The position numbers were made by a program, and so were the translations under genes. The notes beneath the pieces are model-generated. The model worked only from the letters and a program-made list of their open reading frames with translations, searched no databases and had not been told where the DNA came from. From the NCBI RefSeq assembly GCF_900635955.1, contig NZ_LR134201.1:1240001-1304000 (forward strand): a stretch of 64,000 nt of DNA, given 5' to 3'. Position 1 is the stretch's first letter, and every line of letters starts with the position of its first letter. This DNA comes from Cedecea lapagei (GTDB taxonomy: Bacteria; Pseudomonadota; Gammaproteobacteria; Enterobacterales; Enterobacteriaceae). Shown piece after piece: positions 15,823-23,959 of this stretch.

Positions 15823-17787
15823 ATGCCACCTACCCGGTTACCCGAAGCTGTAACGCCGACTCCGGCGCTGCCCGCTCGCTATGCGCTGGCTGCCGCGCAG
15901 GCCCGACTCGCTGCGCGAACGGTGTTTGCCTTCACCTTTGCGCTCTTTTTGATGCTCCTGCTGGCGCTGACCGTCAGCATTCTCGAACCTGCTTCCCGCT
16001 GGGTCTCCCTGCTGTGTAATAACGCCGCGGCTTTGCTCTTGCTGGTGATTTCCCTGCATGCAGCCCAGCGTATTTGCCAGTGGCGCAGCCATAAATTTTC
16101 CGCGCCGGCGGCATCTGTGGTTCTGCCGGAGCCGGCGGAAGCGGGCTACCTTGCCCGCTGGTTTGCCAGCCTGGTGCCGGCAGGCTTTGCTCGCATTGAA
16201 GCCTTTTTTAAGGCCGAGGGGATCTGGTCAGGTGCGCTAGCCGCGCTGGCGTTTTATATCGTTTTGTCCGGCTGGAACGGCAGCTATGTTTCACTGACGG
16301 ACAACAATAATCGCTGGATAGCCGTTGCCATCCTGATAGCCGCACTTTTTGCTCTGCTGGTGGCCGAGCGCCACCTCAGCACGGTGCCTGAGGAGGCGTC
16401 TCCCGAAGCCGGGCTGATTGCGCCGGTGCTGCGGCTGGTGATGGCGGTGCAGCTGCTGACGCTGCCTGGCCTGATTTGGCCGCAGCTCAACAGCCCGCTG
16501 GTAATGAATTTGCCGGCTTTGCTGCTGCTGCTGGTGGCGGCAGAGTTTATGCTGCGTGGGCTGTTTTCACTGTTTTCGCCACCGGGTGACGGCTCGGCAG
16601 AGCCCGTTTTGATCCCCAAAAGCCAGCTTGCGGCACAGCTCACCTGGCCGCCGCGGCCGCTCGGCTTTTTACAGCAGGAGCTTCACCAGCGCTTTGGTAT
16701 CGATCTTCGCCAGGTCTGGGCCTTCACCGTTTTAAAACGTGCGTTTATTCCGATGGTGGCCATCATGCTGATTTGCGGATGGTTGCTGACCGGGCTACAG
16801 CAAATCTCGGCCACCGAGCGCGGCGTCTACGAGCGTTTTGGCCGTTCGGTGGCGGTGCTTGAGCCGGGCCTGCATATCGGAATGCCGTGGCCGTTTGGCC
16901 GGGTTTGGCTGACGGAAAACGGTCAGGTACATGAGCTGGCCGCCGGGGAAGATCCTGCGAACCAGCCGTCGGTAAAACGAGCTGACGCCGAAGGGCCAGC
17001 GCCTGCCAGCGCCGATCGCCTGTGGGATGCCACCCATAATTTCGACAAAGCGCAAATCATCGCCAGCCAGAGCGGGGATCGGCAAAGCCTGCAAATCGTT
17101 AACAGCGACGTGCGTTTTATGTGGCGCATCGGCCTGAGCGACAAAGCTGCGCTGGCAGCGACTTACCGGGCGGTAAATCTTCAGGAGCTGGTGCGCAGCA
17201 CCGCAAACCAGGTGCTGGTGCATCAGTTTTCCTCTCTCACGCTGGACGATGTGCTCAGCGAGCGGCGAAATGATTTAGCCCAACAAATTAACCGTGCTGT
17301 TCAGCAGCAGCTGGATAGCCTGAACAGCGGCGTGGAAATTCTCTCAACCGTCGTTGAGGCGATCCATCCTCCGGCCGGCGCAGCCGATGCCTTTCACGGC
17401 GTGCAGGCAGCGCAAATTGCTGCTCAGTCGCTGATCCTTCGTGAACGGGGAAGCGCTGCGGAAAAAGCGGCGCTTGCCGCAACTAACGCGGCGGTGCGCC
17501 AGGACACGGCGCAAATCAATGCCACCGAAGCGTTAAGTGAAGCTCAGGCGACGGCGACCCGCTTTGCCGCACAGAAAAATGCCTGGCAGCAGGCAGGGCA
17601 GGTGTTTATCGATGAGCTTTGGTTCAGGCAACTGCAGCTGGCGCTCAGCGGACGTCCTGTTCTGATTATCGACCAGCGGATCGGAGCCGGTTCGCCGCCG
17701 ACGCTCGATCTGCGTGATTTCCCCACTTCTACCGATGCAGCGCGGCGTGACGCGCCAGCTAAACCCGCACAGGAGCCTTCCCGGTGA
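15823..17787 (+). CDS. Polytopic SPFH (HflK-like) membrane protein, first gene of metal-ATPase operon
   Basis: 654 residues, much larger than HflK (about 420). There are roughly seven predicted membrane helices, at about 33-54, 62-80, 135-150, 165-182, 201-218, 228-245 and 308-325. An SPFH/stomatin domain starts near 328 (GVYERFGRSVAVLEPGLHIGMPWPFG) and leads into an Ala/Gln-rich coiled coil at about 510-590. SPFH proteins form large membrane-bound cages around a partner. Database-style naming would be protease modulator HflK, but no FtsH gene is nearby and the operon partner is a P1B ATPase. From memory, similar genes surround hmtA in Pseudomonas. The start at 15823 gives a sensible N-terminus; no strong ribosome binding site is seen. 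Confidence 0.8.
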   Translation: MPPTRLPEAVTPTPALPARYALAAAQARLAARTVFAFTFALFLMLLLALTVSILEPASRWVSLLCNNAAALLLLVISLHAAQRICQWRSHKFSAPAASVVLPEPAEAGYLARWFASLVPAGFARIEAFFKAEGIWSGALAALAFYIVLSGWNGSYVSLTDNNNRWIAVAILIAALFALLVAERHLSTVPEEASPEAGLIAPVLRLVMAVQLLTLPGLIWPQLNSPLVMNLPALLLLLVAAEFMLRGLFSLFSPPGDGSAEPVLIPKSQLAAQLTWPPRPLGFLQQELHQRFGIDLRQVWAFTVLKRAFIPMVAIMLICGWLLTGLQQISATERGVYERFGRSVAVLEPGLHIGMPWPFGRVWLTENGQVHELAAGEDPANQPSVKRADAEGPAPASADRLWDATHNFDKAQIIASQSGDRQSLQIVNSDVRFMWRIGLSDKAALAATYRAVNLQELVRSTANQVLVHQFSSLTLDDVLSERRNDLAQQINRAVQQQLDSLNSGVEILSTVVEAIHPPAGAADAFHGVQAAQIAAQSLILRERGSAAEKAALAATNAAVRQDTAQINATEALSEAQATATRFAAQKNAWQQAGQVFIDELWFRQLQLALSGRPVLIIDQRIGAGSPPTLDLRDFPTSTDAARRDAPAKPAQEPSR

Positions 17788-18797
17788 GCCACTCGCACTC
17801 TCATGGACATCATCACCATCATCATGGTCATGGCTGCGGCCACGATCGCTCTTCTGCCCCGGAGGGCAGCAAAAAAGGGATCTGGAAGCGTATTACCGCT
17901 GCCGCCGTGCTGGTGCTGATTTTGCTGGCTGCCGCAAGCCTGGTGCAGGTCCGCTCTGGCGAAGCGTTAGTGATAACCCGCTTTGGTAAACCCGTTCGCG
18001 TGCTGCTGGAGCCCGGGCTCGCCTGGCGAATCCCCGCGCCTTTTGAAACCGCAACGGTGGTGGATTTACGTCTGCGCACCACATCAAGCGGGCTGCAGGA
18101 TGTGGGAACCCGGGATGGCCTGCGGATCATCGTTCAGTCCTACGCCGTGTGGGAAGTGGACAACACGCCCGAGCACGTTCAGCGCTTTATGCGGGCCGTG
18201 CAGAACCAGCCGGATGAAGCCGCACGGCAGATTCGTACTTATTTAGGGTCCGCGCTGGAGACGACCGCCAGCGGCTTCACGCTTTCACAGCTGGTGAATA
18301 CCGACGGTAAACAGGTGCAGCTGGCGCAGTTTGAATCCCATCTTCAGCAGCAAATTAGCCAGCCGCTGCTGCAAAGTTACGGCATCAGGCTGGTGCAGAT
18401 GGGGACCGAGCGCCTGACGTTGCCTGCCGTTACGCTCAATGCCACCGTCGATCGCATGCGTGCCGAGCGCGAAACCATCGCGATTGAGCGTACGGCGGAA
18501 GGCAAACGCGCGGCAGCAGAGATTCGCTCTGCGGCCGATCGTGATGCCCGTATTACCGAGGCTCAGGCTTCGGTGAAAGCGGCGGATATTGAGGCTCAGG
18601 CTCAGGTGCAAACGGCTTCAATTTACGGCAAAGCCTATGCCAGCGCGCCACAGCTTTATAGCCTGCTGCGCCAGATTGATGCCCTGAGCGGCATGGTCAA
18701 TGCGCAAACCCGGCTGGTGCTGCGTACCGATGCAAAACCGTTCAGCCTGCTGGTGGATGGCCCGCAGATGGATAAAGCAACGGATAAAAAACCATGA
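17784..18797 (+). CDS. SPFH (HflC-like) protein with a histidine-rich N-terminus
   Basis: 337 residues, GTG start overlapping the previous stop by four bases. Residues 1-20 contain 11 histidines and one cysteine, an evident metal-binding tail on the cytoplasmic side. One membrane helix (about 37-54) precedes an SPFH domain (VRSGEALVITRFGKPVRVLL) and a long helical region with ERTAEGKRAAAEIRSAADRD, typical of HflC-type coiled coils. The histidine tail is not part of ordinary HflC. Together with an ATPase that lacks its own N-terminal metal domain, it suggests metal buffering or delivery at the ATPase; this is inference. Confidence 0.8.
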   Translation: MSHSHSHGHHHHHHGHGCGHDRSSAPEGSKKGIWKRITAAAVLVLILLAAASLVQVRSGEALVITRFGKPVRVLLEPGLAWRIPAPFETATVVDLRLRTTSSGLQDVGTRDGLRIIVQSYAVWEVDNTPEHVQRFMRAVQNQPDEAARQIRTYLGSALETTASGFTLSQLVNTDGKQVQLAQFESHLQQQISQPLLQSYGIRLVQMGTERLTLPAVTLNATVDRMRAERETIAIERTAEGKRAAAEIRSAADRDARITEAQASVKAADIEAQAQVQTASIYGKAYASAPQLYSLLRQIDALSGMVNAQTRLVLRTDAKPFSLLVDGPQMDKATDKKP

Positions 18798-19846
18798 CCG
18801 AACGGCAAAAACTTGAGCCTGGCGGGCCGTGGACGCAGTCGATACGGCTGGCGTTTATCGCCATCTTTGTGCTGACGCTGTTTGCCGCCGGAGCCTGGCT
18901 GCTTTCGAACGTCCGTCAGATACCGGCGGGTAGCAGGGCGGTAGTGCTGCGCTTTGGCGCACAGCAGCGCGTTGCCGAGCCGGGACTGCTGCTCGCCTGG
19001 CCCTCGCCGGTGAATGACGTGGTGATGGTGCCGGGGCCTGACCGGGTGATTGAGCACCGTGTTACAGCGCTTTTACGTTCATCCGCAGCACAAAGTCTCG
19101 ATATCAATGGCGGCCCCGGGAATGATGCCGTTTCGGGGTCCGGTTTCCTGCTGACCGGCGATGCGGGCGTGGTGCAGCTGGATATTAGCGTGTTCTATCG
19201 TGTCAGAACTCCGACCGCCTATGTTTTGCAGGGCAAGCATGTGCTGCCGCTGCTGGACAGGCTCGCGGAGCGTGCGGCGGTGGCGGTATGTGCTTCACGG
19301 GATCTCGATACCATCCTGGTTGCCCGCCCGGAGATGCCCGGAAACGACATGAACGTTGCCCAGCAGCGGGAACAGCTGCGCAGCGACGTGCAGCGTAATA
19401 TCGAACAAAATCTGCTGCGGCTTCAGCAGGCAGGGAGTGACGCGGGTATTACTCTTGAGCGGGTGACCGTTCAGTCTGCGTTACCGGTGGCAACTGTGAC
19501 GGCGTTTAACGCGGTCTTAACCGCCAGCCAGCAGGCTTCTAAAGCGGTGGCGACCGCTCAAAGTGACGCTTCGTTAACTCGCCAGAAGGCGGTGCAGCAG
19601 GCTGACCAGCTGCTGCAGACCGCGCAGGCAAAAGCTCAGGAAAGCGTGGCAAAAGCGCAATCGGATACCGCGACGATCGCTCGCCTTGCCAGCAACCATG
19701 ACGATCCAGATTTGCTGGGCCGTATCTATCGCCAGCGGATCGCTGAGATCCTCTCCCGCGCAGGTTCGGTGATAACCGTGTCGCCGCAGGATGATGCTCA
19801 TCTGATCCTGCAGGGCGTTGCGCAAAAAGAGGCGGCTAAACCATGA
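18794..19846 (+). CDS. SPFH (HflK-like) membrane protein, third of the cluster
   Basis: 350 residues: a single membrane helix (about 17-38), an SPFH domain beginning QIPAGSRAVVLRFGAQQRVAEPGLL, then a long Ala/Gln-rich helix (about 240-300) that would form the cage wall. It is coupled to both neighbours by ATGA overlaps. The size and order (HflK-like, HflC-like, HflK-like) imply a hetero-oligomeric SPFH assembly. No protease or NfeD-type partner is encoded nearby, so the client is probably the adjacent ATPase. Confidence 0.78.
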   Translation: MTERQKLEPGGPWTQSIRLAFIAIFVLTLFAAGAWLLSNVRQIPAGSRAVVLRFGAQQRVAEPGLLLAWPSPVNDVVMVPGPDRVIEHRVTALLRSSAAQSLDINGGPGNDAVSGSGFLLTGDAGVVQLDISVFYRVRTPTAYVLQGKHVLPLLDRLAERAAVAVCASRDLDTILVARPEMPGNDMNVAQQREQLRSDVQRNIEQNLLRLQQAGSDAGITLERVTVQSALPVATVTAFNAVLTASQQASKAVATAQSDASLTRQKAVQQADQLLQTAQAKAQESVAKAQSDTATIARLASNHDDPDLLGRIYRQRIAEILSRAGSVITVSPQDDAHLILQGVAQKEAAKP

Positions 19847-21745
19847 CTTCTTCAGTCCAGGCCGGCGGGGCGCTGACCCGTCAGGAACAGAAACATATCA
19901 CTCGCCAGCTGATGCTGGCGCTGATTGCCAGCGGCGCGCTTATTCTCGGCCTGCTCTGGCGCTGGCTAGCTCCTCAGCAGGTTGCCGTCGGTGATTTGCT
20001 GCTGGGCGCGGCGTCCGTCGTCGTGGCGGTGCCGGTGCTGCGGCATACATTACATAGCCTGCGTTACCCGAGCCTGCACGGGCTGACCGACCAGCTCATT
20101 GCGCTCGCTTTGCTGGGCGCGTGGGCAACGGGCGATCTGCTTACTGCAGCGCTGCTGCCGCTGATCATGATTGTCGGGCATATTCTTGAAGAGCGCAGCG
20201 TGATTGGTTCTCAGGAGGCCATCGAAGCGCTGAGCAAGCTTACGCGCAGCCGGGCAAGACGAGTTGGCGCTGACGGGCAGCTGCAGGATATCGACAACCA
20301 CGATCTCGAACCTGGCGATGTGGTTGAAGTACGTGCCGGAGACCACATCCCCGCCGACGGTCTGGTTCTGGAGGGCAAGGCAAGCCTGGATACGGCGCCG
20401 ATAACCGGCGAGTCGGTACCGCAGGAAGTTGAGCCCGGCGCGGAGGTATTTGGCGGGGCGATAAACCTTGATGGCCTGCTGCGCATCCGGGTAACGCGTA
20501 CCGGGGAAACGTCGACGCTGGGGCGCGTGATCGCCCTGATGCAAAGCGCCGAGCAGGCAAGCCCGCCGATAACCCGGCTGCTTGAGCGCCACGCCGCGCG
20601 CTATTTGCTGCTGGTCTTGATGATTGCCGCCAGCACCTGGTTCCTTACGCAGGATGCTCAGGCAATGCTGGCGGTTCTGGTGGCCGCCTGTCCTTGTGCG
20701 CTGGTGCTTTCCGCGCCTGCTTCATCTATTGCCGGGCTGACGGTGGCCGCACGCCACGGCATTTTAATTCGCGGCGCGGCTTTTCTTGAGGAGCTGGCGG
20801 AGATCAACGCTGTGGTGGTCGATAAGACCGGCACGCTGACGCATGGCAGGCTGCACCTTCAGGCTGTGGAGCCTTATGGTGATGTCGATCCTGGTTTGCT
20901 GAAAACCCTGGCGGCGAGCCTCGGCGCTACGAGTAATCACCCGGTCAGCCGTGCCGTAAGCGAGATCGTTTCACGTGAAGCCTGGCTTCCGCTCGAAAAC
21001 GTGCGTGAGCACCAGGGATTAGGTATTTCGGCTTTTACGCCCCAGGGTGAAGCGGTTCTTGGCAGGCGTGAGCTGTTGGCCACGAAGCTTGCGAACTTAC
21101 CGGAAGCCCCCGAGCATGATGGCCCGATTGTCGGGCTGGCGCTGGAGGGCGATTTTCTTGGCTGGCTGCTGCTGGCGGATAGCCTGCGTGGTGAAGCGGC
21201 AGCGGCGATGGCCGAGCTGCGCGAGCTTGGGCTGGGCCGTCAGCTTTTGCTGACCGGCGATCGTCAGGCAGTTGCCGACCGCATTGCGCATCAGGTGGGG
21301 ATCGCGGACGTGGTTGCCGGTGCGCTTCCGGCGGATAAGCTGGAGCAGGTCAAACGGCAGATCGACAGCGGCTATCGGCCAATGGTTATCGGCGACGGTA
21401 TTAACGACTCCCTGGCGCTGAAGGCGGGCGTGGTGGGCGTGGCGATGGGGGGCCGGAGGCTCTGATATTGCCATGTCCTCGGCAGATATTGTGCTGATTG
21501 GCAGCGATCTTCGTCGGCTGGGCACCTGCGTGCGTTTAAGCCGCCGCTGCCGAAGGACGCTTCAGGTCAACGTGTTTATCGGGCTGGGCTGGACGCTGGC
21601 GATTGTCGCGATGGCGGCGTTTGGCTGGCTAGGCGCTTCTGGCGCGGTGGTTGCCGCGCTGCTGCATAACCTTAGCACGCTGCTGGTACTGGGCAATGCG
21701 GGAAGGTTGTTGCGGTTTGAAGAGAAGTTGAGCGAACAGATATAA
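19843..21745 (+). CDS. P1B-type metal-transporting ATPase (HmtA-like), frameshifted as read
   Basis: As read, the frame ends at 21465. One extra G in the run 21447-21452 is the cause, and removing it gives 633 residues ending at 21745. Motifs: TGES (188-191), membrane CPC (C283-P-C285), phosphorylation site DKTGT (D327), SNHP with H366-P367 and GDGIND, together diagnostic of heavy-metal P1B ATPases. It starts directly with membrane helices; no CxxC or His-rich metal domain is present. The last helix carries HNLST where zinc exporters have an acidic residue. Operon context and the upstream Zur-like site favour zinc (or copper) uptake as for HmtA over efflux, but the direction is not shown by sequence. 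Confidence 0.82.
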
Positions 21746-21747
21746 AA

Positions 21748-21780
21748 AAACCGCCTTCGTGATGAAGGCGGTTTACTTTT
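21748..21780. terminator. Bidirectional terminator between the ATPase gene and fadL
   Basis: An 11-base-pair stem AAACCGCCTTC/GAAGGCGGTTT with a five-base loop. A T-rich tract follows on the plus strand and an A run precedes it, so it can terminate both convergent genes. Confidence 0.88.
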
Positions 21781-21792
21781 TGAGGCAGTAAC

Positions 21793-23121
21793 TTAGAACG
21801 CGTAGTTGAAGTTCGCGCCGTACAGCCAGGCTTTACCTTCGGATTTGAAGGTGTATGGGCCTTCTTCGATGGTCACTTTCTGGCCGTGCATGTAGGAAAC
21901 GCCTACGTCCACAGAAGCGTCTTTGTTAAACGCATAGGTGGTACCGGCGCTCAGCCACAGGCGGTCCTGATCCGGAATGGAGATGGAGCGCTTGTCAGCC
22001 GGAACCGGGCTATCATCGAACGCGATACCGGTACGGAAGGTCCAGTTGTCGTCCATATAGTAGGTGGTACCCAGCGCGATGCGGTACGCATCTTTAAAGC
22101 CTTCATCTTTATAGAACAGCGTCTGGCCGTTGCTGCCGGTCGCTTTCAGCTCCTGGAACTGGCTCCAGCTGGTGTAGGTCAGGCTATAGTGAACGGCCCA
22201 CTTAGGCGCCACTTTGTTGTAGCCGGACAGCTCCCACATTTCTGGCAGGTGCAGGCTCAGAGAACCCGGTACGGTTTGACCGTTGGTACCTGAAGGCAGG
22301 CCAAAGTTAGATAGCAGCGGGTTAAATGCCGCAGGCAGGCTGCTCTTATAGTCGCCGTCAAAGTCAACTTTCACCTCTGAACGGTAGGTAAAGCCGTAGC
22401 GGTTATCATTGTCGATCTCATAAAGAATACCGGCGTTCCAGCCAAAGCCCCATTTGTCCCCTTTGAGGTGGGCAATCTGGGTATTAGCAGGTAACGTGCC
22501 GATGGCCCGACGCTGTGCCGGGGTCAGCGGAGAAGCCGGGTTACCGGCAATCAGCTGCGGCAAATCGCCCGCGTAGCGCTCAATTTTCGCTTTAGCGTAG
22601 ACAGCATCAAAGCCCAGACCGAAGCTCCAGTTGCTGTTCAGGCGGTAGGCTCCGCTCAGGTTCAGGTTCAGGGTGGTCAGGTCGGTCGTCCCGCCCATAG
22701 AGCCCGCGGTATAGCTGTCGTTATATTCGGTGGCCAGGCCGTAGTTAGAGGTGACGGACGCACCCCAGCCAAACTGGTCGTTAATCGGCGCCACAAAGTG
22801 CATGTTAGGCACCCATGCGGTTGGCGCGATGTTCTTCGCGTCAAGGCTTCTGCCTGACGGCGATCTTCCGGAGATATCAACATCCGGATCAACGAAGATG
22901 GCACCGGCGGAGAAAGAAGGGCGATCAAACATCATGATGGTGGCGGGGTTGCGGCTTGCTGAACCCGCATTATCCGCGACTGCACCTTCCCCCGAATACG
23001 CTCGGCCAAGGCCAGAGGAAGAGAACTCGTTTAATTGAAAGCCGGCGGCAGACGCCTGGGAAGAGACTATTGCCACTGCAACCGCGAGGGCTGACTTTGC
23101 AAACAGGTTTTTCTGGCTCAT
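21793..23121 (-). CDS. fadL: FadL, outer-membrane long-chain fatty acid transporter
   Basis: 442 residues from the ATG at 23121; an in-frame TTG two codons upstream is an alternative. A Sec signal ends near SQASA, and the mature protein begins GFQLNEFSSSGLGRAYSGEG, the hatch domain of FadL. The C-terminus NYAF ends in the aromatic residue expected of an outer-membrane beta-barrel. FadL takes up long-chain fatty acids and is the receptor of phage T2 in E. coli. A variable loop around residues 195-225 differs from E. coli. Two FadR-like sites lie upstream. It ends at the shared terminator with the ATPase operon. Confidence 0.97.
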   Translation of the reverse strand: MSQKNLFAKSALAVAVAIVSSQASAAGFQLNEFSSSGLGRAYSGEGAVADNAGSASRNPATIMMFDRPSFSAGAIFVDPDVDISGRSPSGRSLDAKNIAPTAWVPNMHFVAPINDQFGWGASVTSNYGLATEYNDSYTAGSMGGTTDLTTLNLNLSGAYRLNSNWSFGLGFDAVYAKAKIERYAGDLPQLIAGNPASPLTPAQRRAIGTLPANTQIAHLKGDKWGFGWNAGILYEIDNDNRYGFTYRSEVKVDFDGDYKSSLPAAFNPLLSNFGLPSGTNGQTVPGSLSLHLPEMWELSGYNKVAPKWAVHYSLTYTSWSQFQELKATGSNGQTLFYKDEGFKDAYRIALGTTYYMDDNWTFRTGIAFDDSPVPADKRSISIPDQDRLWLSAGTTYAFNKDASVDVGVSYMHGQKVTIEEGPYTFKSEGKAWLYGANFNYAF

Positions 23122-23211
23122 GACCAAAACCTCATTGATTTATTTTTATGCAAACAATGTTACATACCGTAACAGGAGCGCGAATAGTAGGGACTGATCG
23201 GGTACAGAGAA

Positions 23212-23248
23212 ATCAGACCAGTGGCGAGAGTATAGGTCTGACCAGCAA
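23212..23248. promoter_or_regulatory. FadR-like operators upstream of fadL
   Basis: AGGTCTGACCAG within 23232-23248 closely matches the FadR core GGTCnGACC. A weaker match, ATCAGACCAGT, lies at 23212-23222. E. coli fadL also has two FadR sites. They are in the 376-base divergent gap between fadL and yfcZ (23122-23497), which otherwise shows no gene. Confidence 0.65.
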
Positions 23249-23497
23249 TGATGTTGCAAGTTTGTTTCTAAAGTTTTTCAAGTTTGATCCTAAAAACGGG
23301 ATCTGGTTGGCAAAACCGGGGGGAACTTCCCGACGAAGCGGGGATATTATTTGTTTTAGATCATTTTTAAGTGTGATTTCCGTCACTTGTCGGTTTTGTG
23401 AGGATTATCAACTGGAGCAGATGCAACGCCAGGCGTAAAATATCCGCAATTATTTGAATCTTTCTCCCTTTTAAGCCGCATTACAGAGGAAAGCGTG

Positions 23498-23782
23498 ATG
23501 AATAAAAATACCGCCGATGAAACCCCGGTTTGCTGCTGCATTGATGTCGGTTCCATTATCGACAACACGGACTGCACTGCCTCCTACAGCCGCGTATTTG
23601 CTGATAAAGCCCAGGCTGATGACGTTCTGGCAGCCTTAACGGCCAAAGCCCGTGAAGTGGAATCTGAACCTTGCCAGATAACGCCGCGCTACACCGAAGT
23701 GGCCGGTGGCGTGCAGCTGGATATCGACTTTGTGTTTAGCTGCCAGGCTGAAACCATGATCTTCCAGCTCGGCCTGCGTTAA
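23498..23782 (+). CDS. yfcZ: YfcZ, DUF406 family small protein
   Basis: 94 residues from the ATG at 23498, preceded by AGAGGA. The adjacent GTG at 23495 would add one residue. It is very similar to E. coli YfcZ: SADETPVCCC-like start (here TADETPVCCC), DNTDCTASYSRVFA, and the C-terminus IFQLGLR. The CCC cluster near residues 12-14 and further cysteines are conserved. The function is unknown; it always accompanies fadL and fadI. Confidence 0.94.
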   Translation: MNKNTADETPVCCCIDVGSIIDNTDCTASYSRVFADKAQADDVLAALTAKAREVESEPCQITPRYTEVAGGVQLDIDFVFSCQAETMIFQLGLR

Positions 23783-23907
23783 CGCTCCTGCCTCAACACC
23801 CTGCTTTGCGCGGGGTGTTCCATTCCGTTATGTAATAATTCGTGTCGCTTCTCCCATTTTTCTCGCCCGCTGGTTGGCTGGATGTGAATTTTTAGTTAAG
23901 ACTGTGA

Positions 23908-23924
23908 TCAGGTCAGACCACTTT
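23908..23924. promoter_or_regulatory. FadR-like operator upstream of fadIJ
   Basis: AGGTCAGACCACTT contains the FadR core GGTCnGACC, 36 bases before the fadI start. A TGTGA upstream could be half of a CRP site. FadR repression of fadIJ is established in E. coli. Confidence 0.65.
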
Positions 23925-23959
23925 TTGTCTGTATTCACTTTTTTTAGCAGGGGAGCGTT

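Noticed and set aside
15823..19846. The SPFH genes as the normal hflK-hflC regulators of FtsH
   Set aside because: There are three genes with extra domains, coupled to a metal ATPase, far from hflX or purA; the core hflKC should be elsewhere in the genome.
19843..21745. True decay of the metal ATPase gene
   Set aside because: The coding sequence on both sides of the G run is intact with all motifs, so a single run-length error is more likely than a pseudogene.
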